Source of the DNA: Chitinophaga pinensis | GTDB taxonomy: Bacteria; Bacteroidota; Bacteroidia; Chitinophagales; Chitinophagaceae | Length of the DNA: 55,851 nucleotides | Direction of reading: 5' to 3' | Assembly: GCA_945874755.1 (NCBI GenBank) | Contig: CAMCHR010000005.1 | Coordinates: 1-55,851, forward strand | Shown: one piece after another, positions 10,516 to 18,902 of the stretch | Layout: the number at the start of each line of letters is the position of its first letter | Numbering within the stretch: the first letter of the stretch is position 1 | Notes under the pieces: model-generated | Told to the model about the DNA's origin: nothing | Database searches by the model: none | The model's input: the letters and a program-made list of their open reading frames with translations, nothing else | Made by a program: the position numbers and the translations under genes

Positions 10516-12102
10516 TTATTTATTGACTTCGTTGGTGAAGTGGAATGTAATGTCTGGATTGTTCGTGATCTCAGTATTTAAGAACCATTCACTTTGTGCT
10601 AAGTAAACGGGTGAGCCATCTTTGTCTTCGGATGCGTTCTGTTGCTTATAACGCAAGAAGTCGTTCAATTTATTTTTATCCGTAGAAGTTAACCAACAAG
10701 CTTTATAAAAAGGAAGGGTTCTAAATTCACAAGCAGCGCCATACTCCTGCAATAAACGGTATTGAATCACTTCAAACTGTAAGTCACCTACGCAACCAAT
10801 GATTTTTTTATTGCCACCAAACTGCGTGAACAACTGCGCCACCCCTTCATCTGTTAACTGTTGAATCCCTTTTTCTAATTGTTTGGTCTTCATTGGATCT
10901 TTATTCACCAATTCTTTAAAAATCTCTGGAGAGAATGTGGGGATACCTGTAAAATAAAATTTTTCTCCTTCGGTGAGTGTATCTCCAATCTTAAAATTAC
11001 CTGTGTCAAAAAGACCCACCACATCACCAGGATAAGCGTCTTCCACGATATCCTTACTGCGTGCTAAGAAAGTATAAGGATTGGTAAAACGTACATCCTT
11101 ATCTAGGCGTACATGGGTATAATATTTATTGCGCTCGAACCTACCACTACATACACGCATAAAAGCAATTCTATCGCGGTGCTTTGGATCTAAGTTAGCA
11201 TGGATCTTAAAAATAAATCCGCTGAACTTGTCTTCACCCGCTTGCACTTTTCGAACACTTGTTTCTCTGTCACGCGGTGTTGGTGCAATTTGAATGAAAG
11301 TGTCCAACATTTCTTGGACCCCAAAATTATTCACAGCAGAACCAAAAAATACGGGGGCAATAGATCCAGATAAATAATCTGCCGGATTCAATGCGCCATA
11401 TACCCCATCAATTAACTCTACGTCTTCTCTTAATAAATCGGCATCGCGGTCACCCACTTTTTGTTGTAAGACTGGGCTAGATAAATCACCAATCGCCACC
11501 ACATCTTCATCATCTGCTTTTGTACTTGCTGTAAATAAACGTAAACTTTTATCATGCAAATTATACACGCCCTTAAATTCCTTACCACTATTAATTGGCC
11601 AGGTCATAGGGTGTAAGGAGATTTTTAATTCCGCTTCTATCTCTTCTAATAAATCAAATCTGTTTTTACCATCACGATCCATTTTATTAATGAAAACAAT
11701 CACCGGTGTGGCACGCATACTACACACTTCCATCAACCTTCTTGTTTGAGGCTCCACCCCATTTACAGAATCTATCACCAATATCACACTATCCACCGCG
11801 GTTAAAGTTCTATAAGTATCTTCTGCGAAGTCCTTGTGACCTGGCGTATCTAATAAATTAATCAAATTGCCTTTGTATTCAAAAGACATCACCGAAGTGG
11901 CCACAGATATTCCTCTTTGACGTTCAATCTCCATAAAATCCGAAGTCGCATGCTTCTTAATTTTATTGCTCTTTACAGCACCTGCAGTTTGAATTGCACC
12001 ACCGAATAACAATAATTTCTCTGTCAACGTGGTCTTACCCGCATCCGGGTGAGAGATGATGGCAAAGCTTTTTCTTCGGTTAATTTCTTTTTCGTACTTC
12101 AT
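10516..12102 (-). CDS. prfC: Peptide chain release factor 3
   Basis: RF3 is the GTPase that removes RF1/RF2 from the ribosome after peptide release. The 528-residue protein shows G1 ([12 protein letters not shown]), the switch I/G2 region with [13 protein letters not shown]3 ([11 protein letters not shown]) and G4 (NKMD). The RF3-specific [10 protein letters not shown] stretch distinguishes it from EF-G. Domain 2 and the C-terminal domain typical of RF3 follow to the usual length. It sits between lpdA and rimO on the minus strand; a terminator of lpdA separates it from lpdA, so it likely has its own promoter. Confidence 0.95.
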   Translation of the reverse strand: MKYEKEINRRKSFAIISHPDAGKTTLTEKLLLFGGAIQTAGAVKSNKIKKHATSDFMEIERQRGISVATSVMSFEYKGNLINLLDTPGHKDFAEDTYRTLTAVDSVILVIDSVNGVEPQTRRLMEVCSMRATPVIVFINKMDRDGKNRFDLLEEIEAELKISLHPMTWPINSGKEFKGVYNLHDKSLRLFTASTKADDEDVVAIGDLSSPVLQQKVGDRDADLLREDVELIDGVYGALNPADYLSGSIAPVFFGSAVNNFGVQEMLDTFIQIAPTPRDRETSVRKVQAGEDKFSGFIFKIHANLDPKHRDRIAFMRVCSGRFERNKYYTHVRLDKDVRFTNPYTFLARSKDIVEDAYPGDVVGLFDTGNFKIGDTLTEGEKFYFTGIPTFSPEIFKELVNKDPMKTKQLEKGIQQLTDEGVAQLFTQFGGNKKIIGCVGDLQFEVIQYRLLQEYGAACEFRTLPFYKACWLTSTDKNKLNDFLRYKQQNASEDKDGSPVYLAQSEWFLNTEITNNPDITFHFTNEVNK

Positions 12103-12145
12103 TGTGCGTTGTTCCTTAAAATCCGTTTATATATTCAACCCTATT

Positions 12146-12187
12146 AAAAATGGCCCGCATTCAAAATCATTTGAAGCACGAGCCATT
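12146..12187 (-). terminator. Terminator of lpdA
   Basis: An interrupted hairpin is formed by AATGGC...GCCATT with an inner TTCAAA/TTTGAA stem. Read on the minus strand it ends in a five-T run. It lies about 20 bp after the lpdA stop codon and before the prfC start. Confidence 0.65.
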
Positions 12188-12208
12188 CTATATTTTATTC
12201 CATGCTAG

Positions 12209-13618
12209 TTAGATATCAATTGCTTCGCCATAAGCAGCAGCAGTTGCTTCCTTTAAGCCTTCACTCATTGTTGGGTGTGGATGAATTGCATTTAAAATTT
12301 CATGCGCAGTGGTTTCTAATTTACGAGCAACCACAGCTTCAGCAATCATTTCGGTTACATTCATACCAATCATATGACATCCTAAAAACTCACCATATTT
12401 TGCATCAAAGATTACCTTCACAAAACCATCGGTGGCACCCGCTGCAGAAGCTTTACCGCTTGCTACAAATGGAAACTTACCTACTTTGATTTCATATCCA
12501 GCTTCCTTCGCTGCTTTTTCGGTATAGCCTACGCTAGAAATTTCAGGAATACAGTAAGTGCATCCTGGAACATTATTGTAGTCAATTCCTTCTGGCAAAT
12601 GTGCATGCTTCTTTTCCATGTATGCAATATGCTCTGCAGCATTGATACCTTCTTTTGCAGCCACGTGCGCTAATGCTTGACCAGGAGAACAATCACCAAT
12701 GGCATAAATACCTGGAACAGCAGTTTGTCCAAACTTATCTACCACGACTCTTCCTTTATCTACCTTGATACCGTTTTGTTCTAAACCAATATTTTCAAGA
12801 TTCGCAATGACACCAGCAGCACTTAAAAGTACATCTGCTTCTAAAGTCATAGTGGTACCATCCGATTTTTTAACCAAAGCTTTCACGCCAGCGCCAGTCG
12901 TATCCACTGACTCAACCGATGCATTGGTCATGATCTCAATGCCTTGCTTCTTATATTGCTTCTCTAATTCCTTAGAAATATCTTCGTCTTCTACAGGTAC
13001 AATTCTTGGTGCAAACTCAACAATCGTCACTTTTGTACCCATGCTGTTGTAGACATAAGCAAATTCAACACCTATTGCGCCACTTCCTACAATGATCATG
13101 CTCTTTGGTTGTTGTGCCATCACCATCGCTTCTCTGTAGCCCATTACTTTTTTACCATCTTGCTTTAAGTTGGGTAATTCTCTTGAACGACCACCTGTAG
13201 CAAGTACAATATATTTTGTATCGATTACTTGTGTTGTACCATCCGCAGCTTTTACTTCAACTTTGCCTTTTGAATGTACTTTACCGTAACCCATAATCAC
13301 ATCAATCTTATTCTTCTTCATTAAAAACTGAACCCCTTTGCTCATCTTGTCTGCCACACCACGGCTACGCTTAATCACTGCGCCAAAATCATGATTCACA
13401 CCTGTTGTTGTGATACCATAATCTGCACTATGCTTTACATAATCATACACCTGCGCACTCTTTATCAAGGCTTTGGTTGGGATACAACCCCAGTTTAAAC
13501 AAACGCCACCCAAGCTTTCTTTTTCAATCACAGCCACTTTTAAGCCTAATTGAGAAGCACGAATAGCAGCAGGATATCCACCAGGACCACTACCAATAAC
13601 GATTACGTCGTATGCCAT
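12209..13618 (-). CDS. lpdA: Dihydrolipoyl dehydrogenase
   Basis: This flavoprotein reoxidises dihydrolipoamide in 2-oxoacid dehydrogenase complexes and the glycine cleavage system. It has the FAD Rossmann motif GSGPGGYPAA (residues 9-18), the redox disulfide Cys40/Cys45 in GGVCLNWGCIPTK, a second NAD-binding GSGAIGVEFA motif near residue 180, the AIGDC FAD motif near 305, and the C-terminal HPHPTMSE with the catalytic His-Glu pair. The length (469) is typical. It stands as a single gene, with its own upstream -7-like box and a downstream terminator; no E1/E2 genes are adjacent. Confidence 0.96.
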   Translation of the reverse strand: MAYDVIVIGSGPGGYPAAIRASQLGLKVAVIEKESLGGVCLNWGCIPTKALIKSAQVYDYVKHSADYGITTTGVNHDFGAVIKRSRGVADKMSKGVQFLMKKNKIDVIMGYGKVHSKGKVEVKAADGTTQVIDTKYIVLATGGRSRELPNLKQDGKKVMGYREAMVMAQQPKSMIIVGSGAIGVEFAYVYNSMGTKVTIVEFAPRIVPVEDEDISKELEKQYKKQGIEIMTNASVESVDTTGAGVKALVKKSDGTTMTLEADVLLSAAGVIANLENIGLEQNGIKVDKGRVVVDKFGQTAVPGIYAIGDCSPGQALAHVAAKEGINAAEHIAYMEKKHAHLPEGIDYNNVPGCTYCIPEISSVGYTEKAAKEAGYEIKVGKFPFVASGKASAAGATDGFVKVIFDAKYGEFLGCHMIGMNVTEMIAEAVVARKLETTAHEILNAIHPHPTMSEGLKEATAAAYGEAIDI

Positions 13619-13647
13619 ATAGTTCTATTTTAAGTGTTTATAGGGTG

Positions 13648-13655
13648 CAAAAATA
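13648..13655 (-). promoter_or_regulatory. Putative -7 box of lpdA
   Basis: On the minus strand the bases read TATTTTTG, a full match to the Bacteroidota -7 consensus TAnnTTTG, about 30 bp before the lpdA start. TTTG sequences exist upstream but none at the ideal 19-21 bp distance, so support is partial. Confidence 0.35.
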
Positions 13656-13690
13656 CCCCGAAAAAGGCAAATGAAAAAACAAATGATCAA

Positions 13691-14512
13691 CTATTCAAAG
13701 AAAACACGCACCATCTGGAAAAACCACTTATTGTCGTTCGGACGTTGTTTACTAGACTGGTTTTCATCGTATTTGCTCAAACCAAACAAACCCGCCATAT
13801 TGCCCCCACGCACAGCAATCTCCAAATATCCAGCAGAATTAAACCAGGCCATCTTATCGGCTACAGGCACCGAACCATAGTTTTGACTTAAGTTTTCAAT
13901 GGTTTCATTTCTGGTAAATACAATCTTAAAGGCCCTGCCCTTAGCATGAAAATCAAACTCCTCCTTCCGAATATTCACCACCACATTCTCAAACTGATCG
14001 ATGAATAAAATTTGGCCCTCCATCCAATCTGGCCCTAAAGTAGGTTGCATTGGGTAGATTTCTTGAATCGTATCGGTTCGCTCACCTGCCTCGTCCAAAC
14101 TTCCAGAAGCAAAAAAATATGCAATCGCCTCTACCATGCGCTCGGTCATTTGAATGAATGTACCAGCCCCTTTACAATCGATTCTAACAATCTCCTTTGG
14201 CTTCAACCCCAACATCATGGTTAAAAAGCCATTGTCTGGTGTGATAAAAAAATGCCCATTGTACTGGGCAAATAATAAATGATCCGAAGGAAACTGAAAC
14301 GCATTCACCATCACCACATGCACGGTTCCAGCAGGATAATACTTTGCAGCATTATTGAAAATATAGGCCCCTTGTTGGTAATTCTTGCTCGATAAATAGT
14401 GCGTGATATCTGCAATCACACAACCCGGAATAGTTGACAATATCTGCCCTTTAACAGCACCAATGATAAAATCCTCTTGGCCAATATCAGATGTTAAAGT
14501 TATTAATGGCAT
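13691..14512 (-). CDS. SAM hydrolase / SAM-dependent chlorinase-fluorinase family (DUF62)
   Basis: The family uses S-adenosylmethionine with water (or, in rare actinobacterial members, fluoride or chloride) to release methionine and adenosine or a halogenated adenosine. The N-terminal block ITLTSDIGQEDFIIGAVKG and the following ADITHYLSSKN, plus PAGTVHVVMV and ITPDNGFL, identify it. The usual VDPGVG loop that carries a catalytic arginine is replaced by VNAFQFPSD, so the active-site loop differs from the archaeal prototype. The C-terminal beta-barrel domain is present, giving 273 residues. Hydrolase activity is the most likely role by family, but the altered loop leaves this open. Confidence 0.85.
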   Translation of the reverse strand: MPLITLTSDIGQEDFIIGAVKGQILSTIPGCVIADITHYLSSKNYQQGAYIFNNAAKYYPAGTVHVVMVNAFQFPSDHLLFAQYNGHFFITPDNGFLTMMLGLKPKEIVRIDCKGAGTFIQMTERMVEAIAYFFASGSLDEAGERTDTIQEIYPMQPTLGPDWMEGQILFIDQFENVVVNIRKEEFDFHAKGRAFKIVFTRNETIENLSQNYGSVPVADKMAWFNSAGYLEIAVRGGNMAGLFGLSKYDENQSSKQRPNDNKWFFQMVRVFFE

Positions 14513-14600
14513 ATTTAATCTTAAACGAAAAAATAAGTCCTTTATTTTATGGTTAAGCCCTATTTTTTAAATGACTATCAATACTTTAAAGCAAGTGCAC

Positions 14601-15407
14601 CTATTTAATAAGTTGCCCATTTTTAAAGAAAAAATTGAAAGTCAGTTTATCCGCCAAACCCGGGAAATATTTATTCATAAAAACAGCACGCTTCCCTGTA
14701 AAAGTGAGTACCAAGGTACGTTTGCGCTTTTCAATTGCGTGGATGATATGGCCAGCACATTCCTCAGAAGACATCATTACACCCTCATCCATCGGCGACT
14801 CCTCTTGTGATTTTGCATCCTTATTCAAGGCAGCATTGCGGATATTGGAGCTTGTAAAACCTGGACAAACCCACATCACATGGGTACCAGTATGCAATAA
14901 TTCGGTTTTAATGGATTCTAGCCAGCCATTAAGGGCAAATTTAGACGCAGAATACCCACTTCTTCCTGGCAAGCCACGATAACCTGCAATAGATGAAACG
15001 CCTACAATGACACCCTTTTGCTTTAAAATAGACGGCAAAGCCGCTTTGGTCGTGTATACGGTGCCCCAAAAATTGATATCCATCACTTGCTTCAAAGTTT
15101 CTGTGGTGGTTTCCGTGATCAATGCCCTCATGCTGATTCCAGCATTGTTGATTAACACATCTATCTGTCCCCAAGTACTTATGACATCTGCAATAAATTG
15201 TGCACATTCTTGTTCGTTACGCACATCTACACCTTTCAAAAATAAAGGCGCACCAGGATGCTGCACTTGTAATTGATTTAATTTATCCTGACTTCTTCCG
15301 CAGGTAGCTACTCTTGCGCCCATAGCTAAAAACTGCTCTACCAAAGCCTTTCCGATGCCGTCGGAACCACCTGTTATGACGACTATTTTATTGTTGAATA
15401 CAGACAT
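14601..15407 (-). CDS. SDR family oxidoreductase
   Basis: A classical short-chain dehydrogenase/reductase of 268 residues. The cofactor motif TGGSDGIGKAL (TGxxxGIG) is near residue 13, NNAGIS near 90, the catalytic Ser in VGVSSIAGYRG and the YSASK Tyr/Lys pair near 160. Arg in the CGRSQDK loop after the second strand suggests NADP preference. Later residues (ETELLHTGTHVMWVCPGF type) fit reductases acting on lipids or ketones, but the substrate cannot be determined. ATG at 15407 is preferred to an upstream TTG at 15425 because the fold begins immediately after it. Confidence 0.88.
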   Translation of the reverse strand: MSVFNNKIVVITGGSDGIGKALVEQFLAMGARVATCGRSQDKLNQLQVQHPGAPLFLKGVDVRNEQECAQFIADVISTWGQIDVLINNAGISMRALITETTTETLKQVMDINFWGTVYTTKAALPSILKQKGVIVGVSSIAGYRGLPGRSGYSASKFALNGWLESIKTELLHTGTHVMWVCPGFTSSNIRNAALNKDAKSQEESPMDEGVMMSSEECAGHIIHAIEKRKRTLVLTFTGKRAVFMNKYFPGLADKLTFNFFFKNGQLIK

Positions 15408-15490
15408 AAAAATGTGTTTGTACAAAAGTAATTGTTATTTGAAGATGAACCACTTAGGAGCTGTTTTGGGGAAATAAAGTTGCCTATTTA

Positions 15491-15521
15491 TTTGGTTTGT
15501 TTCGATTAATCCTTATTTTTG
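15491..15521 (+). promoter_or_regulatory. Promoter of tRNA-Lys (Bacteroidota type)
   Basis: TTTG at 15491-15494 and TATTTTTG at 15514-15521 are separated by exactly 19 bp, which is a full match to the TTTG-N19-TAnnTTTG promoter of the Bacteroidota primary sigma factor. Transcription would start near 15528, some 20 bp before the tRNA. Confidence 0.75.
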
Positions 15522-15546
15522 CACTCCTCAAAAGGGAAACGGGTTA

Positions 15547-15619
15547 GAATTGGTAGCTCAGTTGGTAGAGCAATACACTTTTAATGTATGGGCCCTGGGT
15601 TCGAGTCCCAGCCAGTTCA
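15547..15619 (+). tRNA. tRNA-Lys (anticodon TTT)
   Basis: A complete cloverleaf can be drawn: acceptor GAATTGG/CCAGTTC (15547-15553 with 15612-15618), D arm GCTC/GAGC, anticodon stem ATACA/TGTAT with loop CTTTTAA (anticodon TTT at 15580-15582), a five-base variable region, T arm CTGGG/CCCAG with loop TTCGAGT, and discriminator A at 15619. CCA is not encoded. The gene has a consensus promoter just upstream and a terminator just downstream. Its 3' end is repeated at 20313, marking it as an insertion site. Confidence 0.96.
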
Positions 15620-15695
15620 CAATCTAGCTAGTTAATAGCAATAAAAACTCCGAAATCATACGAAATCGGAGTTTTTTTATGCCCTTTGTGGCACG
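15607..15695 (+). repeat. Left copy of ~89-bp tRNA-3'-end repeat (attL-like)
   Basis: This stretch starts in the T arm of tRNA-Lys and runs through the downstream terminator to GTGGCACG. It recurs at 20313-20401 in the same orientation, with the first 17 bases (CCCAGCCAGTTCACAAT) identical and later scattered differences. The left copy is part of the intact tRNA gene. Confidence 0.85.
15643..15678 (+). terminator. Terminator of tRNA-Lys
   Basis: AAACTCCGA and TCGGAGTTT pair around a 12-base loop and are followed by seven T residues, 24 bp after the tRNA. The same hairpin occurs again at 20349-20384. Confidence 0.85.
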
Positions 15696-15909
15696 CTTTT
15701 GTAGTCTTTTGTCTTGGATTCTGTGGCTCGGTTTATAGAGTTGTTCCTAATTAGGCTTTATTGAATAATAAATAGGGAGCTAAATACATAAGATGTTTAA
15801 GCATTTTGAGTGTTGAAGCCCTTATTTCATTTTCACTCAATTTGCACACCTAAAGCAGATTAAAAACAAAATTCAGCCTTTAAGTTGTAACTTATAAAAA
15901 ATTAATAAT

Positions 15910-16482
15910 ATGAAATATCTCTTCTTCTTACTTATATTTCTGCAATTGCAGTCATATGCACAAGTTGCTGATAATGTTAATACTAGAACCTTAGGTCGTT
16001 TTATTTCAAAAAGTGCTCCTAATCCTAATTTATATGTGGAAATTACACCTACATACGCCTTCCATACTGGCGATTTAAGTGACATTTATAATAATGGATA
16101 CGGTGGATTATTCTCTATAAATCATAGATTAAAATCATCTGAAATAATTTTTGTTGAATTAGGCTATGTAAGTTTCAAAGGGAAACAAATTAATGTAAAT
16201 TATACATTTACTCCACCATCATTTATTCACATACCTATAAGTATTGGTGTCAAACACTATAAAAAGAATTTTATTTGGGGTATAGGGGTTGGAACTGGAA
16301 TATCAAAACTCGATGGAGTTAATGAAAGTACAACAAAGTTAATGATTAATCCTATTGTAGGTTATGATTTTGGACCAATCATATTGGGTGTAAATTATTC
16401 TATTACAGCAACAGAAAAAGAAGCTGGTATTACTCGTAATACAAATAAGTATTTAGGGGTAAGACTTTCCTTGACTCTTTAA
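15910..16482 (+). CDS. Small outer-membrane beta-barrel protein
   Basis: The 190-residue protein begins with a signal peptide (cleavage likely after Ala17, SYA-Q). The mature part has short alternating strands with turns rich in Gly/Asn (e.g. PIVGYDFGPIILGVNYS) and finishes in SLTL, a pattern of eight-stranded barrels of the OmpW/porin-like kind. No specific family was recognised. It is the first gene of the putative island after tRNA-Lys, and its codon use is markedly A+T-rich. A second barrel-like gene follows 78 bp downstream on the same strand. Confidence 0.65.
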   Translation: MKYLFFLLIFLQLQSYAQVADNVNTRTLGRFISKSAPNPNLYVEITPTYAFHTGDLSDIYNNGYGGLFSINHRLKSSEIIFVELGYVSFKGKQINVNYTFTPPSFIHIPISIGVKHYKKNFIWGIGVGTGISKLDGVNESTTKLMINPIVGYDFGPIILGVNYSITATEKEAGITRNTNKYLGVRLSLTL

Positions 16483-16560
16483 AATTCATCTTTTCCCCTT
16501 ATATTTATCAGTGATAACTAATCAATAAAGATTTAATATTTTTAAAACTATTAATTTAAA

Positions 16561-17340
16561 GTGCATAAAATAAACCTTAAAACTAAACCAGTGATTTTAA
16601 TAATTTTCATATTATTAAATATTAATTCATATAGTCAAGATACTTTGAATTTGAGTTCGGGTAAATATTTATTGTCAAAGGTCATAGAAGTGACATTGAA
16701 CGAAATTAAGTACAAAAAATATGATAACCTAAATGGACCTATATACACTATATTAAAAAAGGATATTATTTCAATTAATTATAAAAATGGAACTAAAGAT
16801 ATTTTATATAATTGGAATCAAAACGGTGTAATAACATACAAAAATGATACTAATTATTTAAAACTAATTTTAAGAAAAAAGAGATTTTTTAGTTCGTTAA
16901 GCATTAATCAAACTTTAGTCCCAAATTGGAAATTTTTTTATAATAGTGGAGATTATAACAACCCCATTACCATAAAAAGTATAAACGGATATAATTTTAA
17001 TTCCCATTTATCTTTAGGGCTGGGTATTGAGTATATTCATGGTCTTTCCCCATTACAATATATTGCGATAAGCCCAGAGTTATTTTATTACACATCTAAA
17101 AAAGTGAATTCCCCTTTTATTAATGTTTTTGGAGGGGTTCTTTGTGATGCTGATATGTTTGAAAAAAAAACATTTGGAGCAACTCTTGGTTATAATTTTA
17201 TTATATCCAAAAGGAATGAATTAATGTTAGGGTTCGGTTTTAAACAAATTCAACTTCCAAAAAAAGTTTATAATTGGAGGTCCAATAATAGAATAGATTT
17301 ATATAATTATTTATTAATTAATGCTGGAATATCATTTTAG
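16561..17340 (+). CDS. Hypothetical secreted, probably outer-membrane protein
   Basis: The frame opens with GTG at 16561 and has a clear signal peptide (cleavage likely after Ser25, SYS-Q). Residues ~28-90 look like a small beta domain with LSSGKYLLSKVIEV and KKDIISINYKNGTK, similar in pattern to modules in Bacteroidota proteins that precede a barrel. The following ~160 residues have barrel-like strands (LSLGLGIEYIHG, FGATLGYNFIIS, MLGFGFKQIQL) and end in GISF with terminal Phe, typical of outer-membrane barrels. Function unknown. It converges with the ion-channel gene across about 107 bp of A+T-rich DNA in which nothing else was recognised. Confidence 0.6.
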   Translation: MHKINLKTKPVILIIFILLNINSYSQDTLNLSSGKYLLSKVIEVTLNEIKYKKYDNLNGPIYTILKKDIISINYKNGTKDILYNWNQNGVITYKNDTNYLKLILRKKRFFSSLSINQTLVPNWKFFYNSGDYNNPITIKSINGYNFNSHLSLGLGIEYIHGLSPLQYIAISPELFYYTSKKVNSPFINVFGGVLCDADMFEKKTFGATLGYNFIISKRNELMLGFGFKQIQLPKKVYNWRSNNRIDLYNYLLINAGISF

Positions 17341-17447
17341 CAATTGGATATTTTATGTGATTTAATAGTCGAGATATTCTTTGAACAAGAAACTAATCAT
17401 ACCGATAATAATAAAAAAAAGAGTCTATTAAACATTTCCTAAAATAT

Positions 17448-18098
17448 TTAATCTTTATTTTGTATAAACCACGATGAAACTAATGCAGTAAAGGTACCAA
17501 AAATGCCTACACCTGTCGTCATTAGAATGGCTCCAATAATTCTTCCCTCTGTTGTAATAGGAAACTTATCTCCATAACCAACTGTAGTAATTGTTACATA
17601 AGACCACCATATAGCATCCTCTGCAGTTTTAATATTACTGTTTACTTCAGTTTCAAATTCTAATATAGCAATTGATGAAAAGATTACGACTACAAATGAT
17701 AATAATGCTACAGAAGTTAATGCGCTCTGTTTTTTATTTCTATTAATATGTTCAAAAATTGATTTCGTTGACTTCAAAGCTCTAAAAATTCTAAGCAAAC
17801 GGATTAATCTCAATAAACGACCAGCTCTGAAAATATCTAAAAAAGGAATACTCGCAACTAAGTCTATCCATCCCCATTTCATGAAAACTAATTTATTATT
17901 AGCATTTTTAAATCTTACTCCAAAATCTACCAAGAAAATAATACAAATAAAATTATCAACATAGTTAAGCAATACTACAATTTCCTTTGATAAAATAAAA
18001 AAAGTAGTAACAATTAGAGATAGTATAATATAAAAAGAAAGTACCAATATTATTATATTGAATAGACTTATTTCCTTTTTTGCTAAATCTTCATTCAT
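17448..18098 (-). CDS. Six-helix voltage-gated-type potassium channel
   Basis: The 216-residue membrane protein is laid out like a Kv channel subunit. The S4 segment has arginine at every third position (Arg91, 94, 97, 100, 103, 106), and the selectivity filter is TTVGYGD at residues 171-177 between two pore helices, pointing to K+ selectivity. Four hydrophobic helices precede the pore. There is no cytoplasmic RCK or cyclic-nucleotide domain, so voltage is the only visible input. It starts 1 bp after the stop of the nuclease-like gene upstream, so the two are almost surely cotranscribed, which makes the pairing itself notable. Confidence 0.85.
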   Translation of the reverse strand: MNEDLAKKEISLFNIIILVLSFYIILSLIVTTFFILSKEIVVLLNYVDNFICIIFLVDFGVRFKNANNKLVFMKWGWIDLVASIPFLDIFRAGRLLRLIRLLRIFRALKSTKSIFEHINRNKKQSALTSVALLSFVVVIFSSIAILEFETEVNSNIKTAEDAIWWSYVTITTVGYGDKFPITTEGRIIGAILMTTGVGIFGTFTALVSSWFIQNKD

Positions 18099-18099
18099 A

Positions 18100-18840
18100 T
18101 TATTCCGGAATTTTACTATTATTAGGACTATCTATCTTTTTACTCACTCTCCTTTTTATTGGTTTAAATTCATCAATAACGACGCTTTCTTTTACAATAT
18201 TTTTTACTGCATTTTCAATGGAAACTTCATTAAATTTAATGTTATGCTTTTTTTTCAGTTCTTTTTGTAAAAATTTAACCACTTCAAAAGAGAACAATAA
18301 TTTAGAAAGATTTTTAGAAGAAAGTGCTAGATGTCTATCCCATAATGTATCTAATCCCTTGTCCATTACTGAATCTTTATGAAGAAATTGTAATTGATCT
18401 ACTATAGATTTTATATCAGACAAATCAGAAAGATTAAAGGAGAAAATTAATTCGTGAGCAATTGGCTTTTCAAATAGTACTTTATACAATTCGAATGACA
18501 TACCATTTGTTAATAGAACATAATCAATGCCTTCATTTGCTCCATAATTTATTGATTGTCTTAAATGATTTGATGTAAGATTTAAAGACAAGGCCTTTAC
18601 TTCGACTAAAAAATGTCTTTTACCTTTAATCTGTATCATATAATCGGCATAAGTCCCTTTAATCATATATTCTGTCTTCACTTCAGTTAAAGTCTCATAA
18701 CCAAGCATCTCAGTTAGAAAATGGTTGATTAATAATCTTGTTCCACTTTCATCTAAATCACCCAGCGGCTTATCTAAGAATCTCTTTTTATAGTCCTTAA
18801 TTGATTGTGTAAACTTTAATATTTTATTTTTTGATAACAT
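18100..18840 (-). CDS. Stand-alone HsdR-N-type PD-(D/E)xK nuclease-like protein
   Basis: The first ~125 residues match the N-terminal nuclease domain of type I restriction HsdR subunits: Glu31 in the DESGTR helix, Asp66 in TYADYMIQIKG, Glu80-Val-Lys82 in LVEVKAL and Gln95 in LRQSINYG, followed by YVLLTNGMSFELYK. These are the D...ExK...Q residues of the fold. The helicase and motor parts of HsdR are absent; the remaining ~120 residues are mostly helical and charged (Lys-rich tail), possibly for DNA or partner binding. No HsdM/HsdS is nearby. The gene directly precedes the ion channel (1 bp apart). Cleavage activity is inferred from the intact motif only. Confidence 0.75.
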   Translation of the reverse strand: MLSKNKILKFTQSIKDYKKRFLDKPLGDLDESGTRLLINHFLTEMLGYETLTEVKTEYMIKGTYADYMIQIKGKRHFLVEVKALSLNLTSNHLRQSINYGANEGIDYVLLTNGMSFELYKVLFEKPIAHELIFSFNLSDLSDIKSIVDQLQFLHKDSVMDKGLDTLWDRHLALSSKNLSKLLFSFEVVKFLQKELKKKHNIKFNEVSIENAVKNIVKESVVIDEFKPIKRRVSKKIDSPNNSKIPE

Positions 18841-18902
18841 ATTGATTTATTTATAATTTAATAGAACAATTGAGATTAGATATTTAATGATTGTATTATT
18901 AT

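Noticed and set aside
13634..13891. Plus-strand ORFs over lpdA upstream and the SAM hydrolase gene
   Set aside because: They are antisense to a gene with clear family signatures and show no domain of their own.
14941..15276. Overlapping ORFs on both strands inside the SDR gene
   Set aside because: These are shadow frames of the SDR coding sequence without start context or conserved motifs.
18100..18840. Type I restriction-modification locus
   Set aside because: The HsdR helicase region, HsdM and HsdS are absent; only the nuclease-like N-terminal domain exists.
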